A stretch of DNA of 49,713 nt, from positions 1 through 49,713 of the forward strand of contig DYHH01000029.1 in NCBI GenBank assembly GCA_020724265.1, written 5' to 3'. Within the stretch, counting starts at the first letter, position 1; every line of letters begins with the position of its first letter. The DNA comes from Melioribacter roseus (GTDB taxonomy: Bacteria; Bacteroidota; Ignavibacteria; Ignavibacteriales; Melioribacteraceae). Both the position numbers and the translations under genes were made by a program. Under the pieces are notes generated by a model. It did no database searches, had not been told where the DNA came from, and saw nothing but the letters and a program-made list of their open reading frames with translations. Below are positions 1 to 8,380 of this stretch, piece by piece.

Positions 1-33
1 CTCAGGCTTTTTTGGTAAATTTAATATCCTGAG

Positions 34-57
34 GGGTCATTTGGCACTATTTTATCA
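34..57 (-). repeat. T9SS-gene 3' end motif (variant copy)
   Basis: Read on the minus strand, the stop codon of the PQQ-like gene is embedded in AAATAGTGCCAAATGACC. This differs by two bases from AAATAGTATCAAATGACC, found at the ends of the T9SS genes finishing at 18804 and 49672. Further downstream on the minus strand, CTCAGG (33-28) and CCTGAG (6-1) could pair as the start of a terminator stem that runs off the window. Confidence 0.5.
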
Positions 58-1609
58 GCATCATCTTGCGGCTTAATCTTACTTGTTGAGATTCCAAAAC
101 ATAGATGTATACTCCGGTACTTAAGCTCTTATTCTCAAACACATACTCATAACTTCCCGCTTCTTTTTCGCCTTGGAAGAGTAGCTCTATCTCCTGTCCG
201 AGTAAGTTATAAATAGAAAGTTTTACTTCGCTTCTTACCGGGAGACTGAATTTTATTGTTGTACTCGGGTTAAATGGATTTGGATAATTTTGTTCTAATT
301 TATATTTGCTTGGTAGTTCGTCTTCTTTTATTGAGTTTGGGTTGTCTTTTATTGCGATTAGATTTTTTTGATTATTTGCTGACAAGGATTGGAGGTGTGT
401 CCCAATGTATAGCGTCCCATCTGAACCTATAGCGGGACAAGAATCATATTCATAACCTTCCAAATCAAATCTCCAAAGCAATTCACCATTCTTGTCCAAG
501 CAGTAGAAATATTTACCTCTAGTTGAACCAAAATAAATTTTCCCTTCAGCATCACTAACAAAGCCGTGATCTATTAGGGTCTCTGGCCATGAAAATTCCG
601 GGTCTATTACATATTTCCAAGTAAGGTTGCCATAATAATCTAATGAATATATTACACTAATATCTTTCCCGAGGTCATAATCATATTCCAAAGAATAAAA
701 TATAATATTCCCTTCAAAATCTATTGTTGGTGCTGAAAAGCTAAAATGAGCTCTAACAGGAAAACTCCACCGATGAGAACCATCAGAGTAAAAACTAAAC
801 AATGCATAATTATTAAGAGTATCACGCCCAAAAACATATATATTACCTCCATTATCAACTAAAGGCATTGAGAGCGGTAAATTATTAAACTTATTTTTCC
901 AAATTAAATTTCCAAGTGTATCTATTGCATTTAGATAATTATAAATGTCAGTTTGGTTTATTATTCCTGTATTTACATATAAAACATCACCCGTTGGAGA
1001 AAACGATATTGAATGATCAACTATCCCTTCATAATAATGCTTGGAAATTGTAACCCCATTAGAAGAATTTATTATATGCAGGGTATCTTTTTCGGCATAA
1101 AATATTTTTCCGCTCTTACTAATCGATATATTATGTTGAAATCCTGAAATAATTGGTTTTTTCCATTTTAACGTACCGTCATATCGTAAAGCATATAATG
1201 AGTACCCGGCTGCAGAACCAAAATATACCGTACTATCATAACCAACTGTAGGCCCGAGATTTGTAGGTCCAAAATGTCCGGTACTATATTTCCAATATAT
1301 TTCCCCATTGGGTGTTACTGAATAAAAAGCATTTGAACTATCAAAAGTGGCTGCACGTGTTCCAACATAAAGCATATCATTATATCCAATTACTGGACCA
1401 TACAAAACACCTAACGGTATGTCTTTGCGCCATATAACATTAGCAGTTTTGGGCCCAACAAATTCCGATCTGCCTGTACCTTGTGCATCTCCTCTTAAAA
1501 TCGGCCAGGGCGAATCTGCTAATGAAGGCCAGGGGATTTTTTCTTGGGTTTGGGAGAAGCATGTGTTTATTACGAAGAACATAAAAATCATCATAAATAT
1601 TTTTTTCAT
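47..1609 (-). CDS. Secreted PQQ-like beta-propeller protein with T9SS sorting domain
   Basis: 520 residues. The N-terminus is a signal peptide (MKKIFMMIFMFFVINTCFS, then QTQ). From about residue 35 to 430 there are repeated blades of the PQQ/WD-like type, with recurring patterns such as YVFGRDTLNNYALFSF, IYFGSTRGKYFYCLDKNG and LYIGTHLQSLSA. The last ~85 residues are a type A T9SS C-terminal domain with NYPNPFNPSTTIKFSLP and the ending SRKMMLIK, so the protein is probably exported by T9SS and anchored or released outside the outer membrane. The ligand and role are unknown. It lies 60 bp downstream of the fibronectin-III-like T9SS gene on the same strand. It is a paralogue of the gene at 18888-20438: the first ~50 residues and the sorting domain match closely, while the propeller body has diverged. 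The family call is strong; the function is not known. Confidence 0.9.
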   Translation of the reverse strand: MKKIFMMIFMFFVINTCFSQTQEKIPWPSLADSPWPILRGDAQGTGRSEFVGPKTANVIWRKDIPLGVLYGPVIGYNDMLYVGTRAATFDSSNAFYSVTPNGEIYWKYSTGHFGPTNLGPTVGYDSTVYFGSAAGYSLYALRYDGTLKWKKPIISGFQHNISISKSGKIFYAEKDTLHIINSSNGVTISKHYYEGIVDHSISFSPTGDVLYVNTGIINQTDIYNYLNAIDTLGNLIWKNKFNNLPLSMPLVDNGGNIYVFGRDTLNNYALFSFYSDGSHRWSFPVRAHFSFSAPTIDFEGNIIFYSLEYDYDLGKDISVIYSLDYYGNLTWKYVIDPEFSWPETLIDHGFVSDAEGKIYFGSTRGKYFYCLDKNGELLWRFDLEGYEYDSCPAIGSDGTLYIGTHLQSLSANNQKNLIAIKDNPNSIKEDELPSKYKLEQNYPNPFNPSTTIKFSLPVRSEVKLSIYNLLGQEIELLFQGEKEAGSYEYVFENKSLSTGVYIYVLESQQVRLSRKMMLIK

Positions 1610-1631
1610 TATACAACTCCAATATTTATCT

Positions 1632-1657
1632 GGGCACGCAGTATTACCTGCATGCCC
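1632..1657. terminator. Intercistronic hairpin inside the left T9SS cassette
   Basis: GGGCACGCAG and CTGCATGCCC form a 10-bp stem with one wobble pair around the 6-nt loop TATTAC. It sits in the 60-bp gap between the two left cassette genes. There is no U-run after it on the minus strand, so it may attenuate or stabilise mRNA rather than terminate fully. The right cassette has an unrelated-sequence hairpin at the same place (18838-18869). Confidence 0.6.
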
Positions 1658-1669
1658 ATTACATAAATT

Positions 1670-2796
1670 TTATTTTATTAATAAAAGTTTTCTTGAATCG
1701 GTATATTTACCTGCATTAATTATATAAATATAGATTCCGCTTGGCAGATTTTCAGCATTAAAATCCGTACTGTAAATGCCTGCTGTTTTGATCTCATTTA
1801 CTAACTCTGCAACTTCTTCACCTAAAGTATTAAATACTTTCAGAGTTACATGTTCATCACTTGGTAGCGAATATGATATTGTTGTTGTTGGATTGAATGG
1901 GTTTGGGTAGTTTTGAGATAAAGTATAGTTTAAGTCATTTTTATCTTGACTTCCTTCCTTTGCAGGATTCACTTTCATCGATGCCGTTTGGGTAAACTTG
2001 GATTCACGATTGCCATTAACTGCAACCATTTTATAATATATTGTTAACATATTTCCAGAAGCAAACTCCCAGTCAACCCAACTAGTAGCACCGGCACTTG
2101 TTGTAGCAACTTTTGAAAAAGGTCCAAAATCTGATGTACTTCTATAAATGGCATATCCAGTAACAAAATCATATGGGCTGGCAGAATGACTCCATGTTAC
2201 TTTCGGATGACTATTATATGTACTTAAATTATAATTATCGGGTTGAAGTGGTTCAAGTTCTTGGCTGCTATAACCGGTCCCAGGTTGCAATACCCATATT
2301 TTTGCATCAAGGGGTACTTCATTTTGGGTATATCTTATATAGAATTTATTATCATCAACACTATAGTCCAGTTTTAAATCACCCTGAAAATTTTCTGGTA
2401 ATGTTGATGTTCGATAATCAAGATAAAAATATTTTCTTTCGTTAGCGCCAATTTTTGCAGAAACTTTATACTGTCCCAGCGCGTAAACATGCGCCCCCGA
2501 TGGATTTGCCCAAACCGATGACCAATAAACTCGGAAATTAGTTGTTTGATAAGAACCATTATAGGAAGTAGTTAAATTATGCAAATCAAGATTAGGGTAA
2601 GGATGGGCATCCCAGCAAAGTGTATTTGGGACTAATTCAAGAGAGATGGTGATATCGAAATTCAGTGGATTATCAGTAATATAAAATATTAATTCTCCTG
2701 CTTCCAATGGAATCGATTGAGCTTTTACCGCAGAGAAATTACCCCCCCCCATAAAAGAATAAATAGTAATAATACTAAGTACTTTTTTATCTTGCA
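1670..2796 (-). CDS. Secreted fibronectin-III-like protein with T9SS sorting domain
   Basis: About 375 residues from the chosen start. The body has a ~90-residue fibronectin-type-III-like segment (HPKVTWSHSASPYDFVTGYA through YYKMVAVNGNRES), then a T9SS type A sorting domain with NYPNPFNPTTTISYSLP and the ending SRKLLLIK. The open frame extends upstream to 2851, but that stretch is promoter-like DNA shared with the right cassette. I therefore start at the ATG at 2796, which directly abuts AAGGAG (2802-2797). That spacing is too tight. The position at normal 7-nt spacing (2789-2787) reads ATA, where the right-hand paralogue has ATG. The reading frame crosses a G9 run at the signal-peptide end (complement of C9 at 2742-2750). 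The predicted leader MQDKKVLSIITIYSF is still hydrophobic. The start is uncertain; the family call is good. Confidence 0.8.
2742..2750 (-). repeat. Poly-G (G9) run in a signal-peptide coding region
   Basis: Nine consecutive C on the plus strand, that is G9 in the coding strand. The paralogue has G7 at the equivalent codons. In the leader frame shared by the two copies (KKYLVLLLFILLWGG), the downstream protein is in frame only with 7 or 10 G. With G9 the gene is open only from the out-of-frame ATG at 2796. Confidence 0.85.
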
Positions 2797-2826
2797 TCTC
2801 CTTAATTCTTAATGTTGTAATTGTCT

Positions 2827-2871
2827 GTCTCGAGACAAATGCAAGATGCAATAAAATTAAATTACAGTCAA
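2827..2871 (-). promoter_or_regulatory. Cassette promoter block with palindrome
   Basis: On the minus strand, TTGACT (2871-2866) is followed after 17 nt by CATCTTGCATTTG, then the perfect 10-bp palindrome GTCTCGAGAC (2836-2827), a possible operator. The right cassette has the same layout at 17573-17617 (TTGACA, 17 nt, CATCTTGCGTTTG, GTTTCGAGAC). Conservation of both spacing and sequence upstream of the paralogue supports a regulatory role. Which hexamer is the -10 is not certain. Confidence 0.5.
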
Positions 2872-2999
2872 GTTAATTTCTTTAGTATATCTTATTTTTA
2901 GGTGTTGTTTTTTGGACTTGTTATATGATTTGTTTTTATACACTAAATTTGCTATTAATTTTTGCTCATACACGTATTGAAATCTATGGTTCTTAAATG

Positions 3000-3181
3000 A
3001 AATCCCCGGGATTTTAAGAAACCTTCGAGGTAAGAGATTGTTGCTTAAGTTCTTTTTCCTCGAAGGTTGCTATGGTTGCCGATAACCTTGGAGGTCTAAA
3101 TCATGCGACCTCCAAGGTTTAATTTGTAGCCGCAGACTTCACGTCTGCGGTGGTAACCTTTCGATATTGCTAAAAGAATCT
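3000..3181 (+). repeat. Composite hairpin repeat, left copy
   Basis: In order: a block AAATCCCCGGGATTT; a 49-nt hairpin (3020-3068) with arms AACCTTCGAGG and CCTCGAAGGTT; an extra hairpin (3084-3119) with arms AACCTTGGAGGTC and GACCTCCAAGGTT; a hairpin (3130-3150) with arms CCGCAGAC and GTCTGCGG; and a tail close to TGGTAACCTTTCGATATTGC. Except for the extra hairpin, the same parts occur in the same order on the minus strand at 20708-20549. The 53 nt around the first hairpin differ at only two positions. The whole 2852-3244 gap has no gene. No transposase is associated. Confidence 0.8.
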
Positions 3182-3244
3182 GAGAAATTATAAACTACGA
3201 GCTAAATATGCACACAGACAAATGTTTGCAGTTACGATTGAAAT

Positions 3245-5515
3245 TTAACGGTAGTTACTAATCCACTGATCGATTGTCATTTTGAGGAAGTTGATAGAGA
3301 TTGGTTTTGCTATGTAGTCGTTAAGACCCGCAGCGAGACATTTTTCTCGATCTTTCATACTTGAATGAGCTGTTACTGCAATAACCGGAATTTTCTTCGA
3401 TTCACTTTCCAACTGTCTAATTTTTTGAGTTGCAGTAAGTCCGTCCATACCCGGCATTTCAATATCCATTAAAACAACATCATATCTTCCGGTTGAAACT
3501 GATTTAATAGCTTCTTCACCTGATGACACAGCGTCAACTTCATACCCAACACTTTTAAGAAGTTTTACTTCAACATTTTGGCTTATCGGGTTGTCTTCAA
3601 CTAATAGAATTCGTTTTTTATTACTATCTACATAAGTCGTCGCTTGATCGATAGCTTTTTTGAATTCTTTCTTTTCGTCAATTTCTTCAACAGGTTCTTC
3701 ATCAAAACCGTTTTCTCTTTCGCCGGTTGCAATCTTATCGTAATCTAATTTTTGTTCAACAATACTCGGTTTAGTACCAAGCTTTACGGTAAATTCAAAA
3801 GTTGTTCCTACTCCTAGTTCACTTTGAACATTAATATCACCGCCCATTAAGTTTGAGAACTCTTTACAAATTACGAGTCCCAGACCGGTTCCTTGTTTAT
3901 TAGAACGCAGACTATGTACTTGTGAAAACGGTCTAAACAACATTTTAAGATTATCTTTAGAAATTCCGGGCCCGGTATCTTTAATTGTTGTCTTAATTAC
4001 AACAACATTGTCCTTTTCTTCAATCATCTGAACAATAATATCAATCTGACCCCGTTCGGTATATTTAACTGCATTAGCTAGAAGATTTAACAGAATTTGT
4101 CTGAAACGTGCAGCATCACCGAATAATGTGGGGGGAATGGAATTATCAAATTCTTCACTGACTTTTATGTTCTTATCTTTCGCAGTCTGACTAATTATGG
4201 AAATTGCTTTGTCCATTTCTTTCTTAATGCTGAACTCAACTTCGTCAAGTTCCATCTTTCCGGCTTCAATCTTTGAAAGATCAAGAATATTATTAATTGT
4301 TTCTAACAGCGAATGAGCTGATAGTCTTCCGCTTCTAGCAAAGGTGGTTAATTCTTCTTTGTCTTCATATAAATTGTTTTCGATAAGATCAAGATAACCT
4401 AATATAGAATTCATCGGTGTTCGAATTTCGTGACTCATATTAGCAAGGAAACGGGTCTTAAAATTACTTTCTTCAATTGCTTTAGTTGCTGCTTGATCGG
4501 CTTTTATTTTTTCCATCTTAAGAGCATCAAGAGCTTTTTGTCTTTCGTATTCGGCTTGAACTTGCTGAGTTATGTCCTGCAAACTCCCTTCAAGATAAAG
4601 AGGATTTTCGTCGTCATCGGTAATTAATCTTATATTACCTTTAACTACTATATGTGTTCCGTCTTTTCTTTTAAGAACTAAGCGGTAGTTCTTAACTTTA
4701 CCTTGTTTGCTCAAAAGCTTCAATAATGTTTGCCTATCGGCGGGGCTTTTATAAATGTCTTTTTCAATATCTATTGATTTGGCTTCTTCCAAAGTTTTAA
4801 AGCCGAGCATTTTTACCAAAGCCGGGTTAGCAATTATAAACCTTCCGTCCAAGGAGGCTTGGTAAATTCCTTCTGCCGAGTTTTCAAATATATTTCTGAA
4901 TCTTTTTTCAGATGCAGCAACTTCAAACGTTTTAAATACAGCATCTCTTCTTAAACGATAGTTGATTGAACTTGCCGCAACTGCCATTGCACTTATAAAT
5001 AAAACAAGTAAGACAGACTCGAACATATTCGGCAGTGCATAAACTGCTCTATCGGTCATTAAAATTGAAGAGGCAAAAACAACATTGTAATAGATTGCAA
5101 CAATAATTTGGTTTGTTACTTCCCAACTTAAAAACAAAGCAGCCGTAAAAATTATTAAGCTTATGATGTGAGAATTAAATACAACCGTATCGGGGATTAA
5201 ATAGATTATTATTCCGAATGAAGCAATAATAGTTAAAAGAAGAATATGTACTAAACCAACCGGATGATTTTTCCCGAACTTGCTGTTTGAAATTAACAGC
5301 AAAATGAAAGCGACAAGAATAGCCCCCAGTCGCGATAGATAAACTTCAATCGAATGTTCGGAAAAGTATCTTACTTCGAATATTAGTGCAAAAAGACCGG
5401 CAACAGCGGTAAATTTTGCAAGCGCTCTAAACGGAGCCAACAACATTCGGTTGCTTTCTTCTCGAAAATACCGGTATTTATATGCTTTTTCGGAAGTGAT
5501 TTTTATTTCAGACAA
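3245..5515 (-). CDS. Hybrid sensor histidine kinase/response regulator
   Basis: 756 residues. Several membrane segments occupy residues ~30-190, followed by a PAS domain (~203-315, RFRNIFENSAEGIYQ), a short coiled linker, a HisKA dimerisation domain with the phospho-acceptor in FLANMSHEIRTPMN (His362) and a HATPase domain. The HATPase has the N box LLNLLANAVKYT, the G1 box DTGPGIS, the F box LFRPFSQ and the G2 box GTGLGL. A C-terminal receiver (~633-752) has the phosphorylatable Asp684 in VLMDIEMPGMDG and the conserved Lys in AKPIS. All catalytic residues are present, so an active inner-membrane phosphorelay protein is expected. No DNA-binding partner or Hpt protein is adjacent, and the signal is unknown. 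It is transcribed divergently from the PAP2 gene across a 138-bp gap. Confidence 0.95.
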   Translation of the reverse strand: MSEIKITSEKAYKYRYFREESNRMLLAPFRALAKFTAVAGLFALIFEVRYFSEHSIEVYLSRLGAILVAFILLLISNSKFGKNHPVGLVHILLLTIIASFGIIIYLIPDTVVFNSHIISLIIFTAALFLSWEVTNQIIVAIYYNVVFASSILMTDRAVYALPNMFESVLLVLFISAMAVAASSINYRLRRDAVFKTFEVAASEKRFRNIFENSAEGIYQASLDGRFIIANPALVKMLGFKTLEEAKSIDIEKDIYKSPADRQTLLKLLSKQGKVKNYRLVLKRKDGTHIVVKGNIRLITDDDENPLYLEGSLQDITQQVQAEYERQKALDALKMEKIKADQAATKAIEESNFKTRFLANMSHEIRTPMNSILGYLDLIENNLYEDKEELTTFARSGRLSAHSLLETINNILDLSKIEAGKMELDEVEFSIKKEMDKAISIISQTAKDKNIKVSEEFDNSIPPTLFGDAARFRQILLNLLANAVKYTERGQIDIIVQMIEEKDNVVVIKTTIKDTGPGISKDNLKMLFRPFSQVHSLRSNKQGTGLGLVICKEFSNLMGGDINVQSELGVGTTFEFTVKLGTKPSIVEQKLDYDKIATGERENGFDEEPVEEIDEKKEFKKAIDQATTYVDSNKKRILLVEDNPISQNVEVKLLKSVGYEVDAVSSGEEAIKSVSTGRYDVVLMDIEMPGMDGLTATQKIRQLESESKKIPVIAVTAHSSMKDREKCLAAGLNDYIAKPISINFLKMTIDQWISNYR

Positions 5516-5653
5516 TTTTGAACCACACAGTTTTAATCGAAAAGTAAATTAACAAATTTTATTGTTATTAATAAAGTGTTTCGTTAAATATATTGGAATA
5601 AGTAATTCGTATAGCGTAACTTAATAATAATTAAATTAATTTTTGTGATATAT

Positions 5654-6211
5654 ATGATTGACTTTTTGTATCAAATAGATATTGCCGTTTTTTATTTCTT
5701 TAATCACACTTTATCAAACACACTTTTTGATAAATTTTTTCCTTTTATAACAGATGTTAAACACTGGTATATAACTTATGTCATTTTAATTCTGTTACTG
5801 ATTATTAAAGGAAAGAAATTAGAACGTATTTCCGCCGGATTTGTAATTTTATTAATTACAGCAACGGATCAATTCAGTTCGTTCTTTGTAAAGAATTTAG
5901 TGGGAAGAATAAGACCTTGTAATGAACTACCCGATGTAAATATATTAGCAGGATGTACAGGCTCGTTTTCTTTCCCGTCATCGCATGCAGTTAATAATTT
6001 TGCGGTTGCGGTTTTCTTTTCGATTTTATTCCCGAAATATAAATGGGCATTTTACATAATTGCTGTGTTACTTGCCTTATCGCGTGTTTATGTTGGTGTT
6101 CATTATCCGTCGGATATCATCGGCGGAGCATTAATCGGCTCAGTATTCGGATTTATATTTGCTAAAGCTGTTTTGTTTATTAATAATTTTTTCACATTAA
6201 AAAAACAATAA
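5654..6211 (+). CDS. PAP2-family membrane phosphatase
   Basis: About 185 residues with five to six hydrophobic segments. All three phosphatase signature motifs are visible: KNLVGRIRP, PSSHAVN and SRVYVGVHYPSDIIGG, with the catalytic histidines in the last two. Members dephosphorylate lipid phosphates such as phosphatidic acid or undecaprenyl pyrophosphate at the outer face of the inner membrane; the substrate cannot be told from sequence. I prefer the ATG at 5654 to the GTG at 5645; neither has a clear Shine-Dalgarno. The next gene starts 1 bp after the stop, so the two are probably co-transcribed. Confidence 0.9.
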   Translation: MIDFLYQIDIAVFYFFNHTLSNTLFDKFFPFITDVKHWYITYVILILLLIIKGKKLERISAGFVILLITATDQFSSFFVKNLVGRIRPCNELPDVNILAGCTGSFSFPSSHAVNNFAVAVFFSILFPKYKWAFYIIAVLLALSRVYVGVHYPSDIIGGALIGSVFGFIFAKAVLFINNFFTLKKQ

Positions 6212-6212
6212 A

Positions 6213-6986
6213 ATGAAAACTAAACTTGATATTGCAAAAAATTGGCTGCCACGATATACCGGAACGGAAATTGACGAGTTCGGTGATTATATGCTACTTA
6301 CTAATTTTCATGATTATGTAACTAAGTTTGCGGAATTATTTAAATGCGAAGTTAATGGTCTTAATAAACCGATGCAGACAGCAACAAACAACAAAGGGCT
6401 TTCAATAATCAATTTTGGAATAGGATCGGCAAATGCAGCAACAATAATGGATTTACTAATTGCAAGAAATCCAAAAGGTGTTCTGTTCTTAGGCAAATGC
6501 GGCGGGTTGAAACGTTCAACAGAACTTGGACATTTTATACTTCCTATTGCTGCAATAAGAGGTGAAGGTACTTCAAACGATTATATGCCGCCGGAAGTTC
6601 CGGCTCTTCCTTCATTTAAGCTGCACAAATTTGTTTCAAATATAATTATTAATAGGAAACTTGAATACAGAACAGGGGTTATATATACAACGAACCGAAG
6701 ACTTTGGGAATGGGATAAAAATTTCAAAAAGTATCTTCGAACTTTAGGGGCTATCGGTATTGATATGGAAACGGCAACTTTGTTTATTGCAGGTTACAAG
6801 AACCAAATAGCACGAGGTGCGCTTCTGCTTGTTTCCGATTTGCCGATGATGGCTGAAGGCATTAAAACCGGTGAATCCGATAAATTAGTTACTAAAAAGT
6901 TTGTTGACCTTCACCTTCAAATCGGTATTGAAGCTATGAGTGATATTGGAAACAAAGGTGAGCAAATTAAACATTTTATGTATTAG
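6213..6986 (+). CDS. amn: AMP nucleosidase (short form)
   Basis: 257 residues, matching the short AMP nucleosidases of Bacteroidota, which belong to the purine nucleoside phosphorylase fold. The family hydrolyses AMP to adenine and ribose 5-phosphate in the cytoplasm. Visible features are the nucleoside-binding core INFGIGSANAATIMDLL, the GVLFLGKCGGLK loop, and the C-terminal IDMETATLFIAG segment whose Met-Glu recognises ribose, followed by LLVSDLPM with the purine-site Asp. The start lies 1 bp after the PAP2 stop. Purine salvage or adenylate-pool control is the expected role. A less specific phosphorylase-family nucleosidase is the alternative. Confidence 0.82.
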   Translation: MKTKLDIAKNWLPRYTGTEIDEFGDYMLLTNFHDYVTKFAELFKCEVNGLNKPMQTATNNKGLSIINFGIGSANAATIMDLLIARNPKGVLFLGKCGGLKRSTELGHFILPIAAIRGEGTSNDYMPPEVPALPSFKLHKFVSNIIINRKLEYRTGVIYTTNRRLWEWDKNFKKYLRTLGAIGIDMETATLFIAGYKNQIARGALLLVSDLPMMAEGIKTGESDKLVTKKFVDLHLQIGIEAMSDIGNKGEQIKHFMY

Positions 6987-7012
6987 GTTGATTAATTGTC
7001 CGGGAGGTTGTT

Positions 7013-7429
7013 ATGAATAAAATTCTTTTAGGGATAATTGTTTTTTCAATTTCAATATTTGCGCAAAGTGTTGACGAAAGACTAACTGAATCTATAGAAA
7101 ATTTATTTTCAGTAAGTAAGCAAAGAGACTTTAATAAGGTATGTGATTTGATTGCCTATACCGGTTCGGATGTAACACGCAATTTATCTACAAAGCTAAA
7201 TGCAAAAATTAATGACGAACTTCAGCAGGCAGAGAGAATTGCTAAGAAAATAAAAGCATATGTAGATATCAGCGATTCTTATGAAATTACTTCAACCGAT
7301 AAAATAGCGGAAGAGGGGAAAGAACTGCTTCATGCAACTATTGAATTTAAAAGCGGGAAGCAAATTCTAGAGGTTGTCTTTAAATTTGTTGAAATTAATG
7401 AAGTTTTACTGCTTGTAGAAATTGATTAA
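7013..7429 (+). CDS. Hypothetical exported protein
   Basis: 138 residues with a signal peptide (MNKILLGIIVFSISIFA, cleavage near AQS) and a good ribosome site, GGGAGG, 7 nt before the ATG. The mature part is a small mixed alpha/beta domain with a charged helical middle (ELQQAERIAKKIKAYVDIS) and a beta-rich end (LLHATIEFKSGKQILEVVF). This layout resembles NTF2-like or DUF4878-type periplasmic domains, but I cannot assign a family. It lies 26 bp after the AMP nucleosidase gene and 5 bp before the next membrane-protein gene, so it is probably the third gene of that operon. Confidence 0.7.
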   Translation: MNKILLGIIVFSISIFAQSVDERLTESIENLFSVSKQRDFNKVCDLIAYTGSDVTRNLSTKLNAKINDELQQAERIAKKIKAYVDISDSYEITSTDKIAEEGKELLHATIEFKSGKQILEVVFKFVEINEVLLLVEID

Positions 7430-7434
7430 GAGAA

Positions 7435-7887
7435 ATGAATAGTATAACAAAAACATTCAAATTACTTGAACTAATATTTATTATTTTGTTCGCATTTCAA
7501 TTATTGCTTGCCCTATTTTTCTATATTCTTCACGATATGCAAATTATTGAGTTTGATTTTTTCGATTACGAATATCTGCCTATTATACTTCTTATTATAA
7601 ACACAACTTGTATTCTTTTCGCTAAATATATTTTCACTGCAAGAAACCAAATCGATATTAAGCTCAGTATTAACCAGAAATTAACTAAGTACAGATATCT
7701 TAGCTTAATAATAATCGTTATACTTGATTTTGCTAATGTTACAAACCTGATATTCTTTTTATTGACAGGTTCGCAAACGTATTTACTTGTTGCCATCCTG
7801 GTATTAATTCTTTATACGGTTTATAGACCGGTAAAAGAAAAGTTTATTAATACAACTCTAACCCCGGAAGAAAAATCTCAATTCTAA
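7435..7887 (+). CDS. Hypothetical four-helix membrane protein
   Basis: 150 residues with four predicted transmembrane helices (LELIFIILFAFQLLLALFFY; YLPIILLIINTTCILFAKY; LSLIIIVILDFANVTNLIFF; YLLVAILVLILYTVY) and a short charged C-terminus. No recognisable catalytic motif. It starts 5 bp after the preceding stop and is likely the last gene of the PAP2/AMP-nucleosidase operon. I do not recognise the family. The 275 bp after it are AT-rich and show no further gene before the small open frame at 8163. Confidence 0.7.
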   Translation: MNSITKTFKLLELIFIILFAFQLLLALFFYILHDMQIIEFDFFDYEYLPIILLIINTTCILFAKYIFTARNQIDIKLSINQKLTKYRYLSLIIIVILDFANVTNLIFFLLTGSQTYLLVAILVLILYTVYRPVKEKFINTTLTPEEKSQF

Positions 7888-8162
7888 AATTATCTAACAA
7901 AAATTATTTTTAATCTCTCTTTAGCCGCCTCGTTTCATTTTTAGAAATATCAAAATAAAGTAGATTGGAACAAATCCATATTCTATGTGGTAATAAATAA
8001 TTGTGGGCTTAGAAAAAAATATTCAAAGAATTTAAGTATCTGCACTGAATATAAAAAGAATTTCAATTCCAATATCCGATTTAATTCATGAAAAATGGTA
8101 TTGACATTAATTGAATAATTGTTTACAAATAATTGAGGCAAATTGAGAAGGGGAGGACAATT

Positions 8163-8348
8163 ATGGAAAATATTAGGCTTAGTTCGATGATAAGTTATGA
8201 GAATTGGGTTAAGAAATTGAATCAAAATACAAGACCTTCAACAGATTCAAAATTAAAACCCCAGGTACCTTCTTCGCAAATTAAAAATCCGAATCAATTT
8301 GTGAAGAGAGAGAAAAAATTAGCTACTAGCGAATTGTGGATTGGTTGA
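8163..8348 (+). CDS. Small basic protein, hypothetical
   Basis: 61 residues from the ATG at 8163, preceded by a strong ribosome site (AGGGGAGG, 8148-8155) at normal spacing. An upstream in-frame TTG at 8133 has no such site. The protein is hydrophilic and Lys/Asn/Gln/Ser-rich (LNQNTRPSTDSKLKPQVPS; FVKREKKLATSELWIG), with no signal peptide and probable disorder. A rho-independent terminator begins 4 nt after the stop. The ribosome site plus terminator argue for a real small gene despite no recognised family. Confidence 0.55.
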   Translation: MENIRLSSMISYENWVKKLNQNTRPSTDSKLKPQVPSSQIKNPNQFVKREKKLATSELWIG

Positions 8349-8351
8349 AAT

Positions 8352-8380
8352 AAAAGGGGAGTTAATTAGCTCCCCTTTTT
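8352..8380. terminator. Bidirectional rho-independent terminator
   Basis: AAAAGGGGAG (8352-8361) pairs perfectly with CTCCCCTTTT (8370-8379) around an 8-nt loop. Both strands give a GC stem followed by a U-run. It ends the small plus-strand gene, and it also contains the last codons and stop of the convergent EamA gene, so that gene's coding end is built into its own terminator. Confidence 0.85.

Noticed and set aside
1419-1727. Plus-strand open frame of 102 codons
   Set aside because: Antisense to the PQQ and fn3-like T9SS genes; no ribosome site and a low-complexity translation.
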